The notes beneath the pieces are model-generated. The model was not told where the DNA came from, made no database searches, and saw only the letters and a program-made list of their open reading frames with translations. DNA of 64,000 bases, taken from assembly GCA_045602925.1 (NCBI GenBank), contig JAZSCN010000041.1, forward strand, positions 1 through 64,000, written 5' to 3'. Shown piece after piece: positions 7,268-14,919 of the stretch. The translations under genes were made by a program, and so were the position numbers. This DNA comes from UBA7477 sp045602925 (GTDB lineage Bacteria > Bacillota > Clostridia > Oscillospirales > Ruminococcaceae). Each line of letters opens with the position of its first letter. Position 1 is the stretch's first letter.

Positions 7268-8089
7268 TTAGTTTTGGGATTCTTTAATAATTATATCAAT
7301 AAGTTCCGCAAAGGCATCCTCGTCACAGGAGCTCTTCAGAACAATATTGCAGATTTCCTTGACCTCTTTTACTGCATTTGACGGGCAAACTGCAATATCA
7401 GCGGCCTTGAGCATTTCTATATCATTGTTATAGTCACCCATACATACGATAATATCATCCTTATCGCAATATGTTTCTCGCAACAGTTCTACGCCGTAGC
7501 CTTTAGACACATTGAGTGGTAATATTTCAAAGTACTGCTTAGCAGACCTTACAAAATCGACATTACCAAAGCCTTGCTTTGAAACATAATCCTCGAGCTT
7601 ATCCATTCTATCCTGCTTATCGGCAAACAGAACCTTATACCAATTATCCGGAACGTCATATATTGATGAACAAATAGTTGGAATAATCTTACAGATTTCG
7701 TTATGCACTCTTTCCTCCTCATTCATTTGAGGAACATAGAGGTCATTTAGCAAGACGACTTCACAGCCTATATCGGCATTATCTTCAAGAATCTTTCTTG
7801 TAATTTCTCTTGCATACTTTGGCAAATACACACTGCCTAGCTCTTTTGCTTCTAATATGTCATAGATTAGACCACCATTACAGAGTATTGCAGGAAAATT
7901 AACTTTAATCTCATCAAAATACTGATGGGCAGCTTGTAGTGCTCTACCGGTAGCGATAGAAAATCTTCCGCCAAAGCTCTTAAAGGCTTCTAAGGCTTCA
8001 AGATTACGCTGTGATGGTTTCTTACTGGATGGAAGAAAAGTACCATCCATATCACTTAAAATAACAATATTACTTATTTTCTCAAACAT
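7268..8089 (-). CDS. HAD-superfamily Cof-type phosphatase
   Basis: A 273-residue Cof/YidA-type HAD hydrolase. Motif I is LSDMDGTFL near residue 13 (nucleophile Asp and acid/base Asp), motif II is FSIATGR, and motif III/IV is KGYGVELLRETY with IVCMGDYNNDIEMLKAADIAVCPSNA. The insertion between motifs II and III is the alpha/beta cap of the C2B class. Members dephosphorylate sugar phosphates, FMN/PLP-type or erythronate phosphates; the substrate cannot be read from sequence. The start overlaps the rluD end by 8 bp and is preceded by GAGAGGGTAAGA. Confidence 0.85.
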   Translation of the reverse strand: MFEKISNIVILSDMDGTFLPSSKKPSQRNLEALEAFKSFGGRFSIATGRALQAAHQYFDEIKVNFPAILCNGGLIYDILEAKELGSVYLPKYAREITRKILEDNADIGCEVVLLNDLYVPQMNEEERVHNEICKIIPTICSSIYDVPDNWYKVLFADKQDRMDKLEDYVSKQGFGNVDFVRSAKQYFEILPLNVSKGYGVELLRETYCDKDDIIVCMGDYNNDIEMLKAADIAVCPSNAVKEVKEICNIVLKSSCDEDAFAELIDIIIKESQN

Positions 8090-9002
8090 TCTTACCCTCT
8101 CTTAGCTTTGAAAGAGTTTTTTCAAAATACTGAGGAAGCTTACTTTCAAATTCCATATACTCATGTGTTGAAGGGTGGATAAAACCAAGCTTTCTAGCGT
8201 GGAGACATTGACCTTCAAACGCCTTTACAGGCTTACCATACACATCATCACCGAGTATTGGGTGACCTTTATAGGAAGAGTGGACACGTATTTGATGAGT
8301 TCTTCCTGTTTCAAGGACAAATCGAACAAGCGAATATCCCTCAAACTTTTCTAATGTATAATAATGTGTTACAGCATCCTTTGAGTTTTTTTCTGTAACG
8401 CACATTTTCTTTCTATCGATATTATGTCTGCCTATTGGTGCATTAATGGTACCATTATCCTCTTTAAAGCTTCCACAAATAACGGCGACATACTCTCTTG
8501 TAAAACTATGTTCTTTTATCTGCTCAGCCAAAAAGTTATGTGCAACATCGGTTTTTGCGACCATAAGCAGACCACTTGTATTCTTATCAATTCTATGGAC
8601 AATTCCCGGTCTAATTACACCGTTTATACTAGATAATCTGCCCTTACAATGATACATCAAAGCATTGACAAGAGTTCCGTCGGGATTACCTGCAGCCGGA
8701 TGTACTACCATACCCTTAGGCTTATCGACAACCAGAAGTTCTTCGTCCTCATAGATGATTTCAATGGGGATATTTTGTGGTGTGGCAGATAGTTCTGTTG
8801 GCTTTGGTATCAAAACAGAAATTGTATCATTCATTCTAAGCTTATAATTCTTGCTAATAACTTTAGGAAAAAGTGTAACCATACCTGATTCTATAAGCTT
8901 TTGGGCAGAACTTCTAGTGAGTTCACACTTATCTGAAATGAAAACGTCGACACGCTTACCGACATATTCTTCGGTAACGGTTAAAATGATAGGCTCGTTC
9001 AT
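8082..9002 (-). CDS. rluD: RluA/RluD-family 23S rRNA pseudouridine synthase
   Basis: A 306-residue pseudouridine synthase with an N-terminal S4 RNA-binding domain (about 12-70, KRVDVFISDKCELTRSSAQKLIESGMVTL). The catalytic RluA domain follows, with the active-site motif GIVHRIDKNTSGLLMVAKTD (the Asp is the nucleophile) and GRTHQIRVH. It is orthologous in context to B. subtilis ylyB, which also lies beside lspA. The likely target is 23S rRNA helix 69, though RluD specificity is inferred from family and context. The start codon follows the lspA stop immediately (TAA-ATG). Confidence 0.88.
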   Translation of the reverse strand: MNEPIILTVTEEYVGKRVDVFISDKCELTRSSAQKLIESGMVTLFPKVISKNYKLRMNDTISVLIPKPTELSATPQNIPIEIIYEDEELLVVDKPKGMVVHPAAGNPDGTLVNALMYHCKGRLSSINGVIRPGIVHRIDKNTSGLLMVAKTDVAHNFLAEQIKEHSFTREYVAVICGSFKEDNGTINAPIGRHNIDRKKMCVTEKNSKDAVTHYYTLEKFEGYSLVRFVLETGRTHQIRVHSSYKGHPILGDDVYGKPVKAFEGQCLHARKLGFIHPSTHEYMEFESKLPQYFEKTLSKLREGKNV

Positions 9003-9581
9003 TTACACTTCAGCGTCCTTGGATATATCATTATCTTGCTCGATAACTTCGGCAATTTCAACTACTTCGATAGCTTCGATTACTGCAGCAGCTTCTGTGG
9101 CAGGAGCGTTCGTCTTTTTTTCATCCTTATCAAAAAAGATGTAATAAAAGCAAGCCATAAACGCACCGACTACTATACAGATATCTGCGACATTAAACAC
9201 CGGAAATTCAAAGACTTCCCACTTAATAAAATCGACTACCTCGTTAAATCTGATTCTGTCGATAAGGTTACCCACTCCACCTGCGATAACAAGTGCATAA
9301 GCGACGTACTCAAACTTTGATTTAACCTTACCGCTCAAAAGCAAAAACATAACAAAGCCGATAATCAATACAGGTAGTCCTATCAAGAAAATAGTCTTAC
9401 CCTCCATTATACTCCATGCGGCACCTGAATTTCTAACATGTGTGATAGAAAATATTTTCTGGCTACCGATAGTAATAAGTTCTTTAATTTCGCCAATTTC
9501 AAAGTTTTTTAGAATATAGAGCTTTGAAATCTGGTCGATTAATACTAAAAGAGCAGCTATACCGAGTGTAATAAAAATCAT
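9003..9581 (-). CDS. lspA: Lipoprotein signal peptidase (signal peptidase II) with an acidic C-terminal tail
   Basis: This is the integral membrane aspartyl protease that cleaves prolipoproteins before the lipidated cysteine. Four hydrophobic segments are visible, with HVRNSGAAWSIMEG, GGVGNLIDRIRFNEVVDFI and FPVFNVADICIVVG; the two catalytic aspartates are in NLIDR and NVAD. At 192 residues it is about 30-40 longer than usual, because an Ala/Glu/Val-rich acidic tail (EAAAVIEAIEVVEIAEVIEQ) follows the last helix. The ATG is preceded by GGAGGAACA. It heads the lspA-rluD-HAD-tkt unit, behind a hairpin that follows divIVA. Confidence 0.95.
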   Translation of the reverse strand: MIFITLGIAALLVLIDQISKLYILKNFEIGEIKELITIGSQKIFSITHVRNSGAAWSIMEGKTIFLIGLPVLIIGFVMFLLLSGKVKSKFEYVAYALVIAGGVGNLIDRIRFNEVVDFIKWEVFEFPVFNVADICIVVGAFMACFYYIFFDKDEKKTNAPATEAAAVIEAIEVVEIAEVIEQDNDISKDAEV

Positions 9582-9597
9582 TGTTCCTCCGCATTAA

Positions 9598-9630
9598 ATA
9601 AGTTGCCACTTAACTCAAATGACAACTTAT
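9598..9630 (-). terminator. Inverted repeat between divIVA and lspA
   Basis: Eleven-bp arms with one mismatch (9598-9608 and 9620-9630) lie between the divIVA stop and the lspA ribosome binding site. On the minus strand the tail is UUAAUGCGGAGG, so this is at best a leaky terminator or attenuator. Confidence 0.4.
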
Positions 9631-9639
9631 ATTAACTGT

Positions 9640-10485
9640 TTAATTTCTATTTCCGAATCTAAGGTCGGAGAACTTAACTTCTCTCTTTTCCTGGAAAAGA
9701 GACTGGTCCTTAAGAGCAGCGATATCCTGAGCAGGTTCTTCCTCAATAAGAGGCTTATCTTCGATTACAGTAACACTTTCTTCAGGCTGTGCAGCTACTT
9801 CTACGACTTCTTCCTTAGATTCCTCGAGCATTTCCTCAAGGAAAGGAACATCATCATCTGTAGGAGCGAGAACATCTTCATTGTTAGCTACTATGTTGTC
9901 GGTTTCATCCGGGAGTTCTTCTACGAGGCTAAGCTGCTTGTTGAAAATCTGTGTAAGTGCAGCCTTAAACTGAGCAACCTCGCGCTTTACATCAGCAAGA
10001 CGCTTTGTCTGGAGCTCATACTCAGCCTTAACAGAAGCTATCTTCTTTTCGGTAGCTTCGGTATTTTCCTTGATGAGCTGAGCACAACGTGCTTTATGTT
10101 CATTAATAATCTTTTCGCATTCGATTTCACTCTGACGAGCAATTTCTTCTGATTCAGCCTTAGCATCGGTGAGCATCTTATCTGACTCAGCCTTAGCATC
10201 AACAATCAAACGCTCAGATTCAGCCTTAGATTCAGCGAGGATTCTCTTGCTTTCCTTCTGTGCTGAGAGGAGGGCGAGCTTAATAGCATCTTCATCTTCA
10301 CGATACTCATTGATTTTTTCAACAAGCTTAATAATCTTTTCTTCGCTTTCCTCGTTGTTGTTATAGAGAGCTTCATAGTCATCACAAACCAAATCTAAAA
10401 AAGCATTAACCTCTTCAACCTTATAGCCGAAGGTACCCTTTTCAAGGCCCTTTCTCTTTTCTCTGATTTCACTTGGACTAAGCAT
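9640..10485 (-). CDS. divIVA: DivIVA-type cell pole/division scaffold protein
   Basis: A 281-residue coiled-coil protein with the N-terminal DivIVA lipid-binding motif (LSPSEIREKRKGLEKGTFGYKVEEVNAFLDLV, about residues 2-33), the region that lets these proteins sense negative membrane curvature at septa and poles. The long coiled coil at about 45-175 includes three 11-residue units (AESKAESERLI, DAKAESDKMLT, DAKAESEEIAR). The C-terminal 100 residues are acidic and probably disordered. It is the last gene of the yggS-sepF-ylmH-divIVA division cluster, as in B. subtilis. The ATG follows AGGAGGCAGAAATT. Confidence 0.92.
   Translation of the reverse strand: MLSPSEIREKRKGLEKGTFGYKVEEVNAFLDLVCDDYEALYNNNEESEEKIIKLVEKINEYREDEDAIKLALLSAQKESKRILAESKAESERLIVDAKAESDKMLTDAKAESEEIARQSEIECEKIINEHKARCAQLIKENTEATEKKIASVKAEYELQTKRLADVKREVAQFKAALTQIFNKQLSLVEELPDETDNIVANNEDVLAPTDDDVPFLEEMLEESKEEVVEVAAQPEESVTVIEDKPLIEEEPAQDIAALKDQSLFQEKREVKFSDLRFGNRN
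10151..10249 (-). repeat. Three 33-bp tandem repeats inside divIVA
   Basis: Units at 10151-10183, 10184-10216 and 10217-10249 begin GATTCAGCCTTAG, GACTCAGCCTTAG and GATTCAGCCTTAG on the plus strand and encode 11-residue coiled-coil units with a D/A-K-A-E-S core. The 33-bp period keeps the frame. Confidence 0.8.
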
Positions 10486-10497
10486 AATTTCTGCCTC

Positions 10498-11283
10498 CTA
10501 TATGTATTTTGAAATTCTTATAAACATTCTGTCTTTGCGGGATTTTCCGCCTACCTCGGAAAGCAAAAACTTACCGTAGCCTTTAACAGAAAAAACGTCG
10601 TTTTCCTTCAAATTTAGGTCACATGACAATCGTTCAAAGTTATTGACTGAAACCTTACCTGATGCAATAAGCGGGCTTATTTTACTTCTGGACATATTAA
10701 GTGCCAATGCGACAATACAATCAAGTCGCATTGAAGCAACTGTACCTGATATGCTCACAAATTTATCTGACAAATCCATACTTGAAAGGATTTCGCATCC
10801 CTTAGATATATCTACACCGACTCTACCAACCTTAGTGAGCTCGCCGGTTACGACTCCTGCTACGCTATTCTCAACAAACATCACGCAAGCACCATTATCG
10901 ATAAGTATATCCCCTACGCTTTCTCTCTTGATATTCAGAGACATTAATGCTCCAAGAAAGTCACGATGTGACAGCTCAAAATTCTTAGGAAACCTTACTG
11001 TCAATGCTGTAAAGGGAAAATCATCTAATTCCGGTTCGTCGTACTCGTTATAAACGCAAAGCATTTTACGTTTTGCATTATCGTACCCACCAAACAGCAC
11101 AAATGAACTATGCCCAACACTATTGAGCACAGCAACCGCAATATCACACTGTTTTTCATTTAGAAAATGTGAGTACTTAAGCTTAAAGTGTGATTGGGCA
11201 GATTGCGCCCAATCGACAACACTTGAAGCTAAAAGCTTATCTTCGTCAGACAAATTCGGTAAAAACCCGAAATCTACTTTCAT
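10498..11283 (-). CDS. ylmH: YlmH-family S4-domain RNA-binding protein
   Basis: A 261-residue protein with the YlmH layout: an alpha/beta N-terminal region (CDIAVAVLNSVGHSSFVLFGGYDNAKRKMLCVY), a middle domain with FPKNFELSHRDFLGALMSLNIKRESVGDILID, and a C-terminal S4 domain (about 185-250, SMRLDCIVALALNMSRSKISPLIASGKVSVNN). YlmH binds ribosomes and has been linked to rescue of peptidyl-tRNA on obstructed 50S subunits; the older annotation is cell-division cluster protein. It begins 3 bp after the sepF stop. It lies between sepF and divIVA; ylmG, which lies here in Bacillus, is missing. Confidence 0.9.
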   Translation of the reverse strand: MKVDFGFLPNLSDEDKLLASSVVDWAQSAQSHFKLKYSHFLNEKQCDIAVAVLNSVGHSSFVLFGGYDNAKRKMLCVYNEYDEPELDDFPFTALTVRFPKNFELSHRDFLGALMSLNIKRESVGDILIDNGACVMFVENSVAGVVTGELTKVGRVGVDISKGCEILSSMDLSDKFVSISGTVASMRLDCIVALALNMSRSKISPLIASGKVSVNNFERLSCDLNLKENDVFSVKGYGKFLLSEVGGKSRKDRMFIRISKYI

Positions 11284-11286
11284 TAA

Positions 11287-11703
11287 TTAGAAGCTATAGC
11301 CGTTATTTTCGAGTTCGCTCATAAGGTCTACGCCCTGGAAGCCAACATTCTTAGGCATAATAGCAAATGTCTTCTGAGCCATCATCTTGATGTCTGCTCC
11401 GTTTGCATAAGCTACTCCTGAAAGGAAGTCAAGGATTCTCTTAGCATCCTCTCCCTTTACTGTTTCAAGATTGAGAAGAACAGTCTTCTGGTCATTAAGG
11501 TCGTCACCGATTGACTTAACCTCGGAAAAGTCAGTTGGTCTAGCAAGTACAATCTGGAGAGTAGTAGTTGCAGCAATCTTAACTTCTCTGTTCTTTGCAT
11601 CTCTTGTTGAACTTACGTTTTCGTTTGTTGCGTATGTTTCTTCGATTTCTGTCTCTTCATCTGCACCGACAAACATACTCTTTAATCCGTTTAATACACT
11701 CAT
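11287..11703 (-). CDS. sepF: SepF cell division protein
   Basis: A 138-residue SepF, the cytoplasmic membrane-tethered partner of FtsZ that aligns filaments at the septum. The N-terminal amphipathic helix (MSVLNGLKSMFVG) is followed by an acidic linker and the SepF core at about 50-130: IVLARPTDFSEVKSIGDDLNDQKTVLLNLETV, AKRILDFLSGVAYANGADIK and FAIMPKNVGFQG. GGAGGAGAAATAAA, inside the yggS end, precedes the ATG. The order yggS-sepF-ylmH-divIVA follows Bacillus, which supports the assignment. Confidence 0.95.
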   Translation of the reverse strand: MSVLNGLKSMFVGADEETEIEETYATNENVSSTRDAKNREVKIAATTTLQIVLARPTDFSEVKSIGDDLNDQKTVLLNLETVKGEDAKRILDFLSGVAYANGADIKMMAQKTFAIMPKNVGFQGVDLMSELENNGYSF

Positions 11704-11704
11704 T

Positions 11705-12424
11705 TTATTTCTCCTCCGTATATTTTCTTGCTCCGTAGAGCGCTGTTCCTAATCTTACGAGCGTTGAACCATGCTTTACAGCCTGCTCATAGTCACCCGA
11801 CATTCCCATTGAAAGGGTATCAAAAAAGTTGCCGTATTTACTTTTATTAGTGAGATATATACCATGCATTTTATCAAAAACAGCTTCATCGCATCCAACA
11901 GGTGGAATTGTCATAAGACCTCTTAATCTTAATCCCTCGAGCTGCGAAGTATAATCTAGCAGTTCACCGAGCTGTTCAAGTGAGACTCCACTCTTTGAAG
12001 CTTCGTCACCGATATTAACCTCAACCAAAATATCCATAACCTTATTGTTTTTAACAGCAAGTTTATTTATCTCATTAGCGAGCTTTACGCTGTCGACCGA
12101 CTGAATCATACTCACGCTATCGATTATGTACTTGACCTTATTGGTTTGAAGATGTCCGATAATATGCACCTGTGCGGGCTTATAAATATCTTTTTTAGAG
12201 AGATATTCTTGAACCCTATTCTCGCCCAGGAGATTGATGCCAAGGTCAATTGAAGCATTGACTACATCGGCAGGTACAGTTTTTGTTACGCCCATAATAT
12301 CGACTTTATCATCTGGGCTTCTGTACTTAGCACAGGCATTACTGATATTATAACATATTGTTTTATAATTTTCAACCAGATAATTATAGAAATCAGTTGC
12401 TCCGGCATCAGCGTTTTTTAACAT
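11705..12424 (-). CDS. yggS: YggS-family pyridoxal phosphate homeostasis protein
   Basis: A 239-residue alanine-racemase-fold PLP-binding protein without known enzyme activity, which keeps free PLP and amino-acid pools in balance. It carries the PLP-lysine motif IMGVTKTVPADVV, LLGENRVQEYLSK, HIIGHLQTNKVKYI, VEVNIGDEASKSGVS, LRGLMTIPP, LSMGMSGDYEQAVKHGSTLVRLGTALYG. Start: the ATG at 12424 follows GGAGGGATACA; a longer frame to 12442 lacks a site. It overlaps the end of the HlyD-like gene by 17 bp, indicating translational coupling. Confidence 0.93.
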   Translation of the reverse strand: MLKNADAGATDFYNYLVENYKTICYNISNACAKYRSPDDKVDIMGVTKTVPADVVNASIDLGINLLGENRVQEYLSKKDIYKPAQVHIIGHLQTNKVKYIIDSVSMIQSVDSVKLANEINKLAVKNNKVMDILVEVNIGDEASKSGVSLEQLGELLDYTSQLEGLRLRGLMTIPPVGCDEAVFDKMHGIYLTNKSKYGNFFDTLSMGMSGDYEQAVKHGSTLVRLGTALYGARKYTEEK

Positions 12425-13610
12425 TGTATCCCTCCAGAACAATCTGGTCGTACACGTTTAGATAATCAGGATCTTCGGTGATTTTGGTGAGAACGAAATC
12501 GTCGCCCTCGTAAATTACTTCAATCTTCTTAAAGATTCTATCCTCACCATAGATAACGTACACGCCTTTTTGGTTGTCTACAAATCTAATAGCCTTTCTA
12601 TCTACCTTAATGCCCTTATAGTCATCAAATACAAGGTACATCTGCTCGACTCTGTTCTTAATTATGCTTGAATCCATCATTTCACAATCTAGGATGATAA
12701 TGCAATTACCCTCATCATCAATCTTTCTGATGCTTTCGACATACACGTCATACGAACTACTGCCAGATGACAGCTTTACGTCGAGATATGTATCTGAAAA
12801 ATACGGATTATTTGTATTAATAATACCGATAATCTTACAGCTATAGCTATCGAAGCATTTTCCAACTGTGCCATATGTTTCCTTACGAGGATTCTCAATT
12901 ATGCTATTGATATCATCCGCTGTAAGGTCATATATTGTTTCGTAATTCAGCTCTTCTTCATAACCATCAGTTACGCTCACGAAATAGCCGCCCTCTTCTG
13001 AAACTATTGTAGATATAGGGTCGCTATAAACGTCTTTAACGAGCTCGATTTTACCGGTTAGAGAATTGATAAGGCTATGATAATCACTATCAACTCCGGT
13101 TATGATATTGTATTTATTCATAAGCATAAGAAGCTCAGATTTATCCTTCTGGGCACTCTCATACTCGCCAAGCTGAATATGATTGATTATCTCGCTATAC
13201 TTTTCGTCGATAAGCTTCTTCACGCTATCTGCATCGGAATAATCAGCTTCGGCATAGCTTTGTGCTTCGTTGAGATTTTCTATCTCCTGTTCATAGGCAT
13301 CGATTCTTTGCTTAGAAAGAATCTCGCTCTTAGAAGAATAGCATTCAGCGATAACCGAGCCGGCAGAAATCTTACTACCATCACTATAGCGATAATTTAT
13401 AACGCCATCTGACGAAGATTTTACAAGCGTTTCATTTCTAACGATAATACCCTTGAATGAGATACTTTCTGATACCTCATATTCGAGTGCTACGTTATAT
13501 TCAAACTTATCATTATAAGCAAAGTACAGCTGACTTCCTAGAGTCAAAAGCACAAATATTGACAGCAGCCAAGCAACAACTCTTAGTGTTGTTGAATTAG
13601 CTGAATTCAT
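12408..13610 (-). CDS. HlyD-like membrane-anchored adaptor protein of unknown role in the sepF cluster
   Basis: A 400-residue protein with an N-terminal membrane helix (about 10-30, VVAWLLSIFVLLTLGSQLYF) and an extracytoplasmic region resembling HlyD/membrane-fusion adaptors. It shows a barrel-sandwich half-motif (GIIVRNETLVKSSSDGVINYRYSDGSKISAGSVIAECY, about 53-90), a helical hairpin (about 98-165, glutamate-rich), and a long C-terminal beta region (FDSYSCKIIGIINTNNPYFSD ... YGEDRIFKKIEVIYEGDDFVL). No ABC transporter or outer-membrane partner is nearby, which is expected in a monoderm, so an efflux role is doubtful. It lies 14 bp after hfq and overlaps yggS, so it is co-expressed with the division genes. 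Confidence 0.7.
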   Translation of the reverse strand: MNSANSTTLRVVAWLLSIFVLLTLGSQLYFAYNDKFEYNVALEYEVSESISFKGIIVRNETLVKSSSDGVINYRYSDGSKISAGSVIAECYSSKSEILSKQRIDAYEQEIENLNEAQSYAEADYSDADSVKKLIDEKYSEIINHIQLGEYESAQKDKSELLMLMNKYNIITGVDSDYHSLINSLTGKIELVKDVYSDPISTIVSEEGGYFVSVTDGYEEELNYETIYDLTADDINSIIENPRKETYGTVGKCFDSYSCKIIGIINTNNPYFSDTYLDVKLSSGSSSYDVYVESIRKIDDEGNCIIILDCEMMDSSIIKNRVEQMYLVFDDYKGIKVDRKAIRFVDNQKGVYVIYGEDRIFKKIEVIYEGDDFVLTKITEDPDYLNVYDQIVLEGYNVKKR

Positions 13611-13624
13611 ATCCGTGCACCTAT

Positions 13625-13864
13625 TTACTCAGCAGAGTTATTTGCATCGAGAATGTTGATTGACTTTATAGGCACGATAGTAGAGATAGCATGCTTATAA
13701 ATAACATACTGCTTACCGTCGCAATCAGCAATTACGATATAGCTGTCAAAGCCCTTAACCATACCCTTGAACTGGAATCCGTTAACGAGGAAAAAGGTTA
13801 CCGGAATCTTATCCTTTCTTGCCTGATTAAGAAACACATCCTGAAGGTTTAAATTCTTGTTCAT
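13625..13864 (-). CDS. hfq: RNA chaperone Hfq
   Basis: A 79-residue Sm-like protein that should form a hexameric ring binding small RNAs and A-rich mRNA. It shows NLQDVFLNQARKDKIPVTFFLVNGFQFKGMVKGFDSYIVI (Sm1) and the diagnostic Sm2 motif QYVIYKHAISTIVP. Start at ATG 13864 after AAGGAGACAAATTAAA; a longer frame to 13915 has no site. It lies downstream of miaA, the arrangement also known from E. coli (mutL-miaA-hfq). A separate promoter in the miaA-hfq boundary suggests independent expression. Confidence 0.95.
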   Translation of the reverse strand: MNKNLNLQDVFLNQARKDKIPVTFFLVNGFQFKGMVKGFDSYIVIADCDGKQYVIYKHAISTIVPIKSINILDANNSAE

Positions 13865-13943
13865 TTTAATTTGTCTCCTTTGTTCTAAGCCAAAATATCG
13901 TCTTTCTGCAGGCAATTCTATCCCAGCCTACATTTATGGTTTA

Positions 13944-13972
13944 ATTATATCATAAAATAAGTGATTTGACTA
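13944..13972 (-). promoter_or_regulatory. Probable sigma-A promoter of hfq
   Basis: On the minus strand, TATAAT (13944-13949) with an extended -10 TGA before it; the -35 (TAGTCA, 13967-13972) is weak at 17 bp spacing. It overlaps the end of miaA and lies about 80 bp before the hfq start. Confidence 0.6.
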
Positions 13973-14900
13973 CAAAACTTTTTAAAATTTTTGTTAATTC
14001 TTCATCGGAAGTTAACATATTCTCATCATCCATATACACCCAGTTTATACGCTCATCTCTTCTGAACCAAGTGAGCTGTCTTTTGGCATATCTGCGAGAC
14101 TCCATTTTTATTTTTTCAACGCAGTTTTCGAGAGTGTCTACTCCGTCGAGATAAGGCTTTAATTCCTTGATTCCGATAGCCTGATTCGCTGTAGCACGAA
14201 GTGGATTAGCGAAGAAATTTTTAGCTTCGTCAACAAGCCCGTTTTGGAGCATAATATCAACACGCTTATTTATTCTATCGTACAGCTTTTCTCTAACATG
14301 AAAGTTAAGCCCTATCATACATGTTTTATATGGCGATTCCTCTACCCTGCTTCTTTCCTTATGCGTAGAGAGTTTTTCGCCAGTCATTTTATAGACCTCT
14401 AAGGCTCTCACGACACGAGAAAGATTATTTTCGTGGACTGCACTTGCCGTTTCGGGATCGACCTCTTTTAGCATAGTCCAGAGTGTATGGTTACCTTTTT
14501 CATTAGCTATTTTATACAGCTCATCACGGATTTCGGTGCTTGAGCATGTATCGTCGAGCTTTACATTATCGACAAGCGAGCTTATATACAATCCTGTACC
14601 ACCGACAACTATAGGGAGCTTTCCTCTGGAAGTAATATCTTCTATTACCTCTCTAGCCAGTGTTAGATAGTCAGCTACGGAAAAGCTAACATCCGGCTCG
14701 GCAAAATCTATAAGGTGATGTTTTATCCCCTGCATTTCATTTTCGGTTGGCTTTGCAGTTGAGATAGTCATAGACTTATATATCTGCATCGAATCGGCAG
14801 AAACGACTTCGCCTCCGAGCTCCTTTGCAAGCAGAACTCCTGCTCGTGTTTTCCCTGAAGCAGTTGGGCCGGCAATAACAACAAGTGGTATTTTATTCAA
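13950..14900 (-). CDS. miaA: tRNA dimethylallyltransferase
   Basis: This enzyme transfers a dimethylallyl group to N6 of A37 in tRNAs that read U-starting codons. The 316-residue protein has the P-loop VVIAGPTASGKTRAGVLLA at residues 7-25, the catalytic DSMQIYK, and the family motifs PIVVGGTGLYISSLV, RRYAKRQLTWFRRDERINWV and NPLRATANQAIGIKEL. It lies 19 bp after mutL and ahead of hfq. miaB, the next enzyme on the same base, is in the same run, so ms2i6A37 formation is encoded here; its prenyl donor comes from the isoprenoid pathway (dxs is also in this window). Confidence 0.96.
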   Translation of the reverse strand: MNKIPLVVIAGPTASGKTRAGVLLAKELGGEVVSADSMQIYKSMTISTAKPTENEMQGIKHHLIDFAEPDVSFSVADYLTLAREVIEDITSRGKLPIVVGGTGLYISSLVDNVKLDDTCSSTEIRDELYKIANEKGNHTLWTMLKEVDPETASAVHENNLSRVVRALEVYKMTGEKLSTHKERSRVEESPYKTCMIGLNFHVREKLYDRINKRVDIMLQNGLVDEAKNFFANPLRATANQAIGIKELKPYLDGVDTLENCVEKIKMESRRYAKRQLTWFRRDERINWVYMDDENMLTSDEELTKILKSFVVKSLIL

Positions 14901-14919
14901 GTCTAATCACTTCCCGTCA

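Noticed and set aside
10151..10249. Regular repeats in divIVA considered as CRISPR-like
   Set aside because: Contiguous 33-bp coding units without unique spacers; they encode coiled coil.
12408..12424. Overlap of HlyD-like gene and yggS as a sequencing error
   Set aside because: Both frames are clean and yggS has a proper site at 12424; short overlaps occur throughout this operon.
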